The translations under genes and the position numbers were made by a program. This document shows positions 57,929 to 64,000 of a stretch of DNA of 64,000 bases, in pieces (the first letter of the stretch is position 1; the number at the start of each line of letters is the position of its first letter). Origin of the DNA: Streptomyces sp. HUAS 15-9 (GTDB lineage: Bacteria > Actinomycetota > Actinomycetes > Streptomycetales > Streptomycetaceae); assembly GCF_025642155.1 (NCBI RefSeq), contig NZ_CP106798.1, forward strand, positions 7,812,001 through 7,876,000, read 5' to 3'. A model generated the notes under the pieces. It was not told the origin of the DNA, did not search any database, and saw only the letters and a list, made by a program, of their open reading frames with translations.

Positions 57929-58288
57929 TCAGCCGCGGTCGAAGTCGCCCGCGAGCGCCGAGGCGATCCGCAGGTGCCGCTCCGCCTCCTCGTGCCGTGC
58001 CTGCCGCTGGAGCGTGCGGCCCAGCATCAGCCGGGCGTAGTGCTCCACTGGGTCGCGCTCGACGATGACACGCAACTCGGCCTCCGCGCGGCGCAGTTGG
58101 GCCGAGTGGTAGTAGGCCCGCGCCAGCAGCAGCCGGGGTCCGGTCTGCTCCGGCGCCTCCTCGACCAGCCCGGCCAGGACGCGTGCCGCTCGCGCGTAGT
58201 CCTTGGCGTCGAAGAACTGCTGGGCGCGCTCCCAGCGCTCCGCCGCGGTTCCGTGGTCGTAGTACGTCGTGTCCATCTGGGTTTCCAC
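57929..58288 (-). CDS. Small TPR-repeat protein
   Basis: A 119-aa protein made mostly of about two and a half tetratricopeptide repeats (RWERAQQFFDAKDYARAARV, then ARAYYHSAQLRRAEAELR, then LMLGRTLQRQARHEEAERHL). It is probably a protein-interaction adaptor; the partner is unknown. GTG 58288 is chosen because AGGAGG stands 7 nt upstream; ATG 58276 lacks such a site. Confidence 0.8.
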   Translation of the reverse strand: METQMDTTYYDHGTAAERWERAQQFFDAKDYARAARVLAGLVEEAPEQTGPRLLLARAYYHSAQLRRAEAELRVIVERDPVEHYARLMLGRTLQRQARHEEAERHLRIASALAGDFDRG

Positions 58289-58338
58289 TCGTGACCTCCT
58301 TCGAGGCCGACAACGGAACCCGATGGTTCAATATTCCA

Positions 58339-58806
58339 CTACTTGCTCGGGGTGGCCGGTTGCTCGCTCAGGGCGGCCAGCTCCGCGTCGGCCCGCTCCG
58401 TGACCAGCGTCAGCACCCGGCCCGCGACGGCCCGGTCCTCCTCGGAGATACCGGCGTAGATCCGGGCGGCGGCCGCCGCGGTCTCGGCGGAGCCCTTGGT
58501 GTACAACTCCCGCCCGACGTCCGTGATCCGCACACGGGACGGCTCCTCCTCGGCGAGCAGCCCCACGGCGATCAGCTCGTCGACCGTGACGTACACATCG
58601 GACGCGTCGACCTTCACGGCGCCGGTGACGCCGTCGACGAGCGCGTCGAGCTCGACCGGGCCGTCCGCCGCGGCGGCCAGGCGCAGGGTGATGAACTGCT
58701 GGAAGGTGACGTCGTGCGCGGACAGGACGCGTTCCAGGACGGCGCGCGCGGCGTAGTGGGCCAGGCCGACGACGCGGCCGTCGACGACGGGTGCGCTGGT
58801 GGTCAT
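58339..58806 (-). CDS. MarR-like protein, second of a tandem pair
   Basis: A 155-aa winged-helix protein. VTFQQFITLRLAAAADGPVE, ASDVYVTVDELIAVGLLAEE and SRVRITDVGREL fit a MarR-type wing. Its start overlaps the upstream marR stop (ATGA, 58803-58806), so the two are co-translated, which favours heterodimer formation. Confidence 0.8.
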   Translation of the reverse strand: MTTSAPVVDGRVVGLAHYAARAVLERVLSAHDVTFQQFITLRLAAAADGPVELDALVDGVTGAVKVDASDVYVTVDELIAVGLLAEEEPSRVRITDVGRELYTKGSAETAAAAARIYAGISEEDRAVAGRVLTLVTERADAELAALSEQPATPSK

Positions 58807-59291
58807 GACTGCTCCGTCTCGTTGTCGGACGTGCTGAACGGATCGAGTGGTGCGTCGAGCAGGGTTGCCAGGTCCCGGGTGAACTCCCGGGCCCGCGGGC
58901 TGTCGAGCCCGCCGAGCGGCTCCAGCAGCTGCTTCAGGAGTCCTTGGACGACATCGATCGCCCGCCGGGTGACCTCGAGGCCCTCCTCGGTGAGTGCCAG
59001 CTGTACGGCACGGGGGTCGTGCGGATCCCTGGCGCGTTCGACGAGGCCGGCCGACTCCAGGCTGCGGGCCAGCTTGGACACGTACAGGGCCTCCAGTCCG
59101 GTGTGGTCGGCCAGGCGGCGCTGGCTGGGCCGCAGTCCGGAGCGTCGCATGCCGTACAGGGACGCGACGAGCGAGTACTGCGCGTGGGTGAGTCCGAGCG
59201 GAGCCACCGCGCGGTCGACCGCGACCCGCCACTTCATCGACAGCCGCCACACCAGGAAGCCGGGCGTGGCCCCTGCGGAACCTTTGCTCAT
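58803..59291 (-). CDS. MarR-family regulator, first of a tandem pair
   Basis: A 162-aa MarR regulator. The wHTH region reads LTHAQYSLVASLYGMRRSGL, then SQRRLADHTGLEALYVSKLA, and RDPHDPRAVQLALTEEG is the wing. ATG 59291 lies 14 nt from 15-bp-spaced direct repeats that are probably its operator. Pirin lies upstream on the same strand. Confidence 0.9.
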   Translation of the reverse strand: MSKGSAGATPGFLVWRLSMKWRVAVDRAVAPLGLTHAQYSLVASLYGMRRSGLRPSQRRLADHTGLEALYVSKLARSLESAGLVERARDPHDPRAVQLALTEEGLEVTRRAIDVVQGLLKQLLEPLGGLDSPRAREFTRDLATLLDAPLDPFSTSDNETEQS

Positions 59292-59304
59292 GGCGGATAC
59301 AGTA

Positions 59305-59331
59305 CATGGCTACTATGTCCATGGCTACTAT
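59305..59331. promoter_or_regulatory. Direct-repeat operator upstream of the marR pair
   Basis: CATGGCTACTAT occurs at 59305-59316 and 59320-59331, a 15-bp period, directly upstream of the first marR start. CATGG and CCATG within it are also inverted. Confidence 0.6.
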
Positions 59332-59381
59332 TTATGGCGTGTGAAAGCTCAGGGCGACCGCGGCACGGCCCCGGGGGCCCG

Positions 59382-60347
59382 CTACCGCGTGCGGCCTCGC
59401 GGCTTCAAGGGCGTCGGCGGCAGGCTTGGCGCCGCCAGCGGAGCGCCGTCGTACCCCTTGACCTCACCGAAGCGAGAGCCCGTCGTCCAGTCCGCGCGGG
59501 CCTGCTCGATCTCCGCCTGGGTACGCCCGACGAAGTTCCACCACATGATCAGCTCTTCCTCGAACGGCTCACCGCCGAGCAGCATCAGCCCCGCGTCGGA
59601 CTCGGCGCGCAGCGGCAGTTCGGTGCGTCCGCAGCCGAGGTAGAGCATCGAGCCCGGCAGCACGGGCACCCCGTCGACGTGCACCTCGCCGGACATCGCC
59701 AGGACGCCGTACTCGAAGTCGGGGTCGAGGGGCAGCCGGACGTCGGCGCCGTGGCTGAGCGCGAGGTCGGCGGCGACGATCGGTGTGTACGCCGTACCGG
59801 GCGAGGCCGAGCCGTCGAGGGCGCCCAGGACGATCGTCGCCGTGAGACCGGGGGCGGTGACCGTGGGCAGGTCGGGGTGGTGCTCGAAGTGGGGGTCGGT
59901 GTCGCGGTGCGCGTCCGGCAGCGCGACCCACAGCTGTGCGCCGTGCAGGAAGCGGGCGTGCGGCCGCGGGCTCTCCTCGGAGTGGCTGATGGCCCGGCCC
60001 GAGGTCATCAGCCCGAGCTCCTTCGGCCTGATCGTCTGCAGGCTGCCGGTCGAGTCGCGGTGCAGCACCTCGCCCTCGTGCAGCCAGCTCACCGTCTGCA
60101 GTCCCATGTGCGGATGCGGCGGGACCTGCATGCCCGGCTCGTCGGCGATGTCGTCCGGGCCGTAGTGGTCGACGAAGCACCACGCGCCGATCATGCGGCG
60201 CCCCAGGTTGGGCAGCAGCCGCCGTACCTCGGTCGACTCGCCCAGCCGCACCTGACGAGGACTCAGCAGCTCCCGGACGGGTTCCGCGACGACGAAACCC
60301 CGGCCGCCGCACACACTGGGGACCGCATGACGGTCAAGATTGCTCAT
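59382..60347 (-). CDS. Pirin-family cupin protein
   Basis: A 321-aa bicupin. The metal-binding segment is QVPPHPHMGLQTVSWLHEGE, supplying two His, with a third His and a Glu downstream (LHRDS, ISHSEESPRP). Pirins act as quercetin dioxygenases or transcription cofactors. ATG 60347 (MSNLDRHAVPSV) is preferred to the ORF start at 60356. It precedes the marR pair on the same strand, so it may be part of the same stress module. Confidence 0.9.
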   Translation of the reverse strand: MSNLDRHAVPSVCGGRGFVVAEPVRELLSPRQVRLGESTEVRRLLPNLGRRMIGAWCFVDHYGPDDIADEPGMQVPPHPHMGLQTVSWLHEGEVLHRDSTGSLQTIRPKELGLMTSGRAISHSEESPRPHARFLHGAQLWVALPDAHRDTDPHFEHHPDLPTVTAPGLTATIVLGALDGSASPGTAYTPIVAADLALSHGADVRLPLDPDFEYGVLAMSGEVHVDGVPVLPGSMLYLGCGRTELPLRAESDAGLMLLGGEPFEEELIMWWNFVGRTQAEIEQARADWTTGSRFGEVKGYDGAPLAAPSLPPTPLKPRGRTR

Positions 60348-60489
60348 GCCGCACAACCTAGCCCCGGCGCGGCCTCACCGGCAGACCAACGCCTCGGTAC
60401 GGCCGCCCGTTCGGCCGGTCACGCACCCGCCGACGTCGCCCCGGCAGCCCGTGGCCATGCCGTCGTGGTCCTCGCCCGGGACGCGCGCC

Positions 60490-60819
60490 TCACTTGGGCG
60501 GCAGGCCCGCCGCGAAGCCGTGTCCCTCGTCGATCCACTCGCCCAGTACCGCGTCGTCGGTCAGGGCCGGGCCGGCGACCAGGATCCAGCCGCGCATCGG
60601 ACGCCCGGGCCGGTCGAAGAGGCGGGCACCCGGGCGGGCCAGGGCCGCATCCGTGGCGTCGGGGGCGGTGCGCACGATCAGGTCGTCACCGCTCACGCCC
60701 ACGGCCATGTTGCCGCGGCACAGGAAGCCGGTCCCGCCGAACATCCGCTTCTCCACGATGTCCGGATCCCCGCCCGGCCGCTCCCGGATCCGCTGGGCCA
60801 GTCCTTCGTCGTACGCCAT
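60490..60819 (-). CDS. TfoX N-terminal-domain protein
   Basis: A 109-aa protein with the TfoX-N fold: MAYDEGLAQRIRERPGG, VEKRMFGGTGFLCRGNMAVG and RPMRGWILV are the family pattern. Stand-alone copies are common in actinomycetes and their role is unknown. ATG 60819 gives the family-typical start. It is divergent from a LysR gene and may be its target. Confidence 0.88.
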   Translation of the reverse strand: MAYDEGLAQRIRERPGGDPDIVEKRMFGGTGFLCRGNMAVGVSGDDLIVRTAPDATDAALARPGARLFDRPGRPMRGWILVAGPALTDDAVLGEWIDEGHGFAAGLPPK

Positions 60820-60949
60820 GAGGAGCCTCGCTTCCGGCCGGGCCACCGTGGATGCCGTCGCACCGGCCTGTCGTGGCTCCAGGATCCGCGATCGTCGGCG
60901 TCGAAGGCGGCGAGCCATAGGCAATCGCCGAGACAGCCGCTGTCCGGCA

Positions 60950-60979
60950 TTGGAAGATCTATGGGTCGCGGACCATACT
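60950..60979 (+). promoter_or_regulatory. Leaderless promoter of the second LysR gene
   Basis: TTGGAA (60950-60955), an 18-bp spacer and CATACT (60974-60979) end 7 nt before GTG 60987, which has no ribosome-binding site. Confidence 0.55.
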
Positions 60980-60986
60980 CGGACGG

Positions 60987-61892
60987 GTGGACAGCTCCTC
61001 CCTCGACCTGAACCTGCTGCGCACCTTCCTGGCCGTCTACCGGTCGGGCTCCTTCACCGGTGCCGGGCAGTTGCTGGGGCTGTCGCAGCCCACGGTGACC
61101 ACCCAGATGCGCACCCTGGAGCGGCAGGCCGGGCGGGAGCTGTTCGAGCGGCTTCCCAGGGGCGTCGCGCCGACGGCCGTCGCCGACGAGCTGGCCGCGC
61201 GGATCGCCGCACCGCTCGACGAACTCGCGGCCGTGGTAAGCCCGCACCCCGGGCCGGGCGGCCGCACCGACCCGGTCCATCTGGCCGGGCCCGCGGAGTT
61301 CCTGTGCATCAGTGTGCTGCCCGCCCTTGCACCGCTGGTGGCGGAGGGCGTACGGCTGCGCGTGGCGACCGGGCTCACGGACCCGCTGCTGGACGAACTG
61401 CGCGCGGGCCGCCACGACCTGGTGATCTCCACGACCCGTCCGCGCGGCCGCACTCTGAGCGCGGTCCCGCTCGCGGACGAGGAGTTCGTGCTGGTCGCCG
61501 CTCCCGTGTGGGCCGAGCGGCTGAAACGGCAATTGGCCGTCGAGGGCCCCGCCGTGCTGCATCTGGTGCCCCTGATCACCTACGCCGAGGACCTTCCGAT
61601 CGCCCGCCGCTACTGGCGCCATGTCTTCGGCCGGCGGCTCTCCTGCCCCGCTGCCCTGACGGTGCCCGATCTGCGCGGCGTCCTGGCGGCGGTGACCGCG
61701 GGCGCGGGCTTCACCGTGCTGCCCCGCTACCTCTGCCGCGATCAGCTGGCCTCCGGCGCCCTCGTACCGCTCCACGAGCCCGCCGATCCGCCCATCAACA
61801 CGGCCTTCCTGGTCCAGCGCCCCGGCCGGTCCGAGAACCCCGACGTGGCCCGCGTCCGCGACCATCTGCTGCAGATCGCGCGGTCCTGGTAG
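60987..61892 (+). CDS. LysR-family regulator
   Basis: A 301-aa regulator. The helix-turn-helix reads LDLNLLRTFLAVYRSGSFTG, then GLSQPTVTTQMRTLERQAGR, followed by an effector-binding domain. GTG 60987 is next to a leaderless promoter. It is divergent from the TfoX-like gene with 167 bp between starts, the usual LysR-target arrangement. Confidence 0.92.
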   Translation: MDSSSLDLNLLRTFLAVYRSGSFTGAGQLLGLSQPTVTTQMRTLERQAGRELFERLPRGVAPTAVADELAARIAAPLDELAAVVSPHPGPGGRTDPVHLAGPAEFLCISVLPALAPLVAEGVRLRVATGLTDPLLDELRAGRHDLVISTTRPRGRTLSAVPLADEEFVLVAAPVWAERLKRQLAVEGPAVLHLVPLITYAEDLPIARRYWRHVFGRRLSCPAALTVPDLRGVLAAVTAGAGFTVLPRYLCRDQLASGALVPLHEPADPPINTAFLVQRPGRSENPDVARVRDHLLQIARSW

Positions 61893-61901
61893 CGACCGCC
61901 G

Positions 61902-62453
61902 TCAGCGGAGCCACTCCGGTGCCAGCACCGACCAGATCTCCTCGTCGTGCCGTTTCCCCCGATAGAGGTAACTCTCCCGCAGTACCCCGTCCTTGCTCAT
62001 CCCGAGCCGCCGGGCAACGGCGATGCTCGGCGCGTTCTCCGGGGACACCCACCACTCGACGCGGTGGATTCCGCGCTCCCTGACCGCCCAGTCGATGAGC
62101 ACGCGCGCGGCGCGCGTCACCAGCCCCCTGCCCACCGCCGAGGGCTCCAGCCAGCAGCCCGCCTCGGCGATCCCCTGCCCGACGTCCAGCCGGCGCAGCA
62201 CGACCGCGCCGACCAGATCGCCGTCCACCAGGATCCCGGCGATCCGCCCGGTGTCCGACGCGGCCTTCTCCGCGTACGCGCGCAGGAACGCCCGGCTCGA
62301 CTCCAGGTCCTTGACGACGTCCGGCAGCCCGTTGAACCGGCCGATGAACTCCCGCCCCCGGTCCACATGGGCCAGGAACTCCCCTGCCTGACACGGCTCG
62401 AGGGGGCAGAGCACGGCGCCGTCGTCGCCCAGGGAAGTCGCGTACATCGTCAC
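61902..62453 (-). CDS. GNAT acetyltransferase, RimJ/RimL-like
   Basis: A 183-aa GCN5-related N-acetyltransferase. The acetyl-CoA motif is WLEPSAVGRGLVTRAARVLI, with HRVEWWVSPENAPSIAVARR downstream, as in ribosomal-protein-type acetyltransferases. The substrate is unknown. GTG 62453 overlaps the HD-gene stop (GTGA), so the two are coupled; an ATG at 62447 is an alternative. Confidence 0.88.
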   Translation of the reverse strand: MTMYATSLGDDGAVLCPLEPCQAGEFLAHVDRGREFIGRFNGLPDVVKDLESSRAFLRAYAEKAASDTGRIAGILVDGDLVGAVVLRRLDVGQGIAEAGCWLEPSAVGRGLVTRAARVLIDWAVRERGIHRVEWWVSPENAPSIAVARRLGMSKDGVLRESYLYRGKRHDEEIWSVLAPEWLR

Positions 62454-63049
62454 CTTCGTGTCACGGGATGGGACATCTGGTACGCCAGCCTACGGTCGGC
62501 GACCTCACCGATGGCCGTGAGGACCTCGTCCAGCCGCAGGAACTCCTCCCACTCCGGCCGACCGCCGGCCCGGGAGAGCCGCGCCACGACCGAGTCCTCC
62601 AGGGCGGGGACCCGCTTGTTCTTCCAGACCTTGTCCGCCAGGCTCACCAGCAGGTCCTCCACCCCGACCCCCGGGACGTCCCAGGACGCGTGCGTACCGG
62701 CGAACCGGGCCAGTGACGCCTCGACCCCGTGCGCCAGCAGGAGTTCACGTCCGGCCTCCTCGTGCCGCGCGCCGGGACCGGAGAGCTCGCCGCGGCGCAG
62801 GGTCTTGCCGATGTCATGGGTGGCGGCCCCGAAGAGCACCGCGTCCCGGTCGAACTCCAGTGCCGGGCAGTGTTCTTGGGCCCAGCCGGCCAGCCGTGCC
62901 GCGACATCGTGCACCGCCCGGAGGTGGGCGACCAGGCGGGGCGGGGCATCAAGTCGTTGCAGCAGCGCGGCGGCCCTCGGCGGAAGCGGTCTCAGCGGCG
63001 GGTCCCGGGTTTCGTCCACGGCGATCGAGAGCACGTTCGTGAGGGTCAC
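62450..63049 (-). CDS. HD-domain phosphohydrolase
   Basis: A 199-aa HD-superfamily protein. Metal ligands are H in LRAVHDVAARL and the HD pair in ATHDIGKTLRRGE, with later HEEAGRELLLAHG and a conserved D in VSLADKVWK. A nucleotide or phosphate substrate is likely. GTG 63049 has TACTCT (minus strand, 63062-63057) 7 nt upstream, a leaderless layout. It is divergent from the membrane-protein gene. Confidence 0.85.
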   Translation of the reverse strand: MTLTNVLSIAVDETRDPPLRPLPPRAAALLQRLDAPPRLVAHLRAVHDVAARLAGWAQEHCPALEFDRDAVLFGAATHDIGKTLRRGELSGPGARHEEAGRELLLAHGVEASLARFAGTHASWDVPGVGVEDLLVSLADKVWKNKRVPALEDSVVARLSRAGGRPEWEEFLRLDEVLTAIGEVADRRLAYQMSHPVTRR

Positions 63050-63105
63050 CGTGCCAGAGTAGTCACCGGCGCGAGCCGGACCGTAACGGCCTACGGAGGG
63101 TATCC

Positions 63106-63780
63106 ATGCACGCGGTGCACACGGTGTTTCTCCTGGGGACGGGAGTCTTCTGGACCACCGCCTACGTGCTGCTGATCCGGACCGGATCACGGGAGCGGAC
63201 GTTCGGCATGCCCGTCGTGGCGTTCGCCACCAACATCAGCTGGGAGTTCATGTTCGCCTTCGTGCGGCCGCCGTCCGGTCTCGGACACGTCATCAACATC
63301 GTGTGGTTCTGCTTCGACGTGGCCGTCGGCTACACCGTCGTCCGCTTCGGCCGGGCCGAGTTCCCCTACCTGCCCGACCGGTTGTTCCTGCCCGCGCTGG
63401 CCGCACTGCTGCTCCTTGCCTATCCGGGCATGAACTACGTCTCCGAGGAGTTCGACGCGGGCGACGGCGTCCTCACCGCGTTCGGCAGCAACCTGGCGAT
63501 GTCCGGGATGTTCCTGGCGATGCTGGCCGCGCGCCGTGGGACGCGCGGCCAGTCCGTGGGCATCGCGCTGGCCAAACTCCTGGGCACCGCCTGCGCCTCC
63601 CTGACGATGCTCAGCGACCCCGACGGGGACCCGCGCTACGACAACGCCCTGATGTACTACCTCTACATCGGCTGCCTCGTCGTCGACCTCGCCTACGTGT
63701 ACGCGGTGTTCGCCGTACGCCGTGCCGAAGGCGCCGCCGTTCCCGGCGAGTTGGCCGCGCAGAGTGCCGTCCAGGGCTGA
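63106..63780 (+). CDS. Seven-helix membrane protein resembling transmembrane terpene cyclases
   Basis: A 224-aa integral membrane protein with about seven hydrophobic segments. NISWEFMFAFVRP (Glu47) in helix 2 and CLVVDLAYVYAVF (Asp194) near the end correspond in spacing and context to the catalytic Glu and Asp of Pyr4/PaxB-type membrane terpene cyclases. Overall size matches that family. No prenyltransferase or epoxidase gene is adjacent, so the function is not supported by context. Codon use is normal for the window. Confidence 0.7.
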   Translation: MHAVHTVFLLGTGVFWTTAYVLLIRTGSRERTFGMPVVAFATNISWEFMFAFVRPPSGLGHVINIVWFCFDVAVGYTVVRFGRAEFPYLPDRLFLPALAALLLLAYPGMNYVSEEFDAGDGVLTAFGSNLAMSGMFLAMLAARRGTRGQSVGIALAKLLGTACASLTMLSDPDGDPRYDNALMYYLYIGCLVVDLAYVYAVFAVRRAEGAAVPGELAAQSAVQG

Positions 63781-63787
63781 CGCGCCC

Positions 63788-64000
63788 TCACACCTTCTCC
63801 AGCCGCCACTGCTGCGAGGCCGCGTCACCGGCCGTCCGCTGCACCACCGCCGCGCCGTTGGCGGTGCCGTCGACGTCCAGGGCCTTGCCGCTGTTGCGGT
63901 TGACGAGGCGCTGGTAGCCGCCGCCCATCGCCTGGAGCGTCCACTGCTGGGTGGCGCTGCCGTTGTGCGCCCACTGGTTCAGCGCCGTGCCGTCCGCGGT
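63788..64000 (-). CDS. 3' end of a secreted protein with ricin-type domain (partial)
   Basis: The last 70 codons of a minus-strand gene whose start lies beyond the window. They encode ricin-B/CBM13-type beta-trefoil repeats: TALNQWAHNGSATQQWTLQA, YQRLVNRNSGKALDVDGTAN, and SQQWRLEKV before the TGA. The Q-x-W motifs mark two trefoil units. Such domains end many Streptomyces glycoside hydrolases, so the missing part is probably a secreted carbohydrase. Confidence 0.85.
   Translation of the reverse strand, partial: TADGTALNQWAHNGSATQQWTLQAMGGGYQRLVNRNSGKALDVDGTANGAAVVQRTAGDAASQQWRLEKV

Overview
The window is chromosomal DNA of a Streptomyces-type actinomycete. G+C and third-position G/C are very high, GTG and TTG starts are frequent, and several genes look leaderless (a -10-like hexamer about 6 nt before the start codon). 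Characteristic genes are an egtABCD ergothioneine cluster, the olsBA ornithine-lipid pair, an actinobacterial Sdh1-type succinate dehydrogenase, a PAS-GGDEF-EAL protein next to a DUF574-type methyltransferase, and a flotillin operon. From memory the order of the first 26 kb resembles S. coelicolor SCO0930 down to about SCO0909; this was not checked by search. I see no rRNA, tRNA, CRISPR array, transposase or integrase.

Layout. 0-4.4 kb: double-repeat lipoprotein, SAM methyltransferase and c-di-GMP protein (rmdA-like), followed by 127-bp tandem repeats. 4.8-9.2 kb: LysR regulator divergent from sdhCAB. 9.3-12.2 kb: hypothetical gene and olsBA. 12.2-20.8 kb: class II UvrA-like ATPase, small antitoxin-like protein, ClpC-like unfoldase without an evident ClpP-docking loop, luciferase-family enzyme, HAD phosphatase, dodecin, and an orphan sugar-binding lipoprotein behind a DasR-like operator. 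20.9-25.3 kb: egtABCD. 25.5-30.3 kb: PARG-type macrodomain protein, PemK-like protein, flotillin, NfeD-like protein, ClC channel.

30.6-41.2 kb is the most unusual part. A RiPP module (small precursor with a YDS core, FxsB-type radical SAM/SPASM maturase, HExxH peptide-modifying enzyme, each overlapping the next by 4 nt) converges on a four-gene operon (trypsin-like protease, VMAP-like protein, MoxR ATPase, and a 1,459-aa vWA-like/NB-ARC/TPR protein, also chained by 4-nt overlaps). This combines an Fxs-type peptide pathway with a vWA-MoxR-VMAP biological-conflict system. Within the window I find TTA leucine codons, which require the developmentally controlled bldA tRNA, in only four genes: the ClC channel, fxsB, the VMAP gene and the NB-ARC/TPR gene. 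All lie in this 12-kb block.

41.3-64 kb is mainly metabolic and redox: amidase, AbfB-domain glycosidase, a one-polypeptide nitrate reductase/flavoprotein fusion, a Tat-exported molybdenum hydroxylase with its 2Fe-2S partner, F420/FMN enzymes, a TetR regulator with two operators, LacI regulator, thioredoxin behind a SigR-type promoter, a disulfide oxidoreductase, peptide deformylase, a tandem MarR pair beside pirin, a second LysR regulator, an HD-domain protein, a multi-pass membrane protein resembling transmembrane terpene cyclases, and the 3' end of a secreted ricin-domain protein cut by the window edge.
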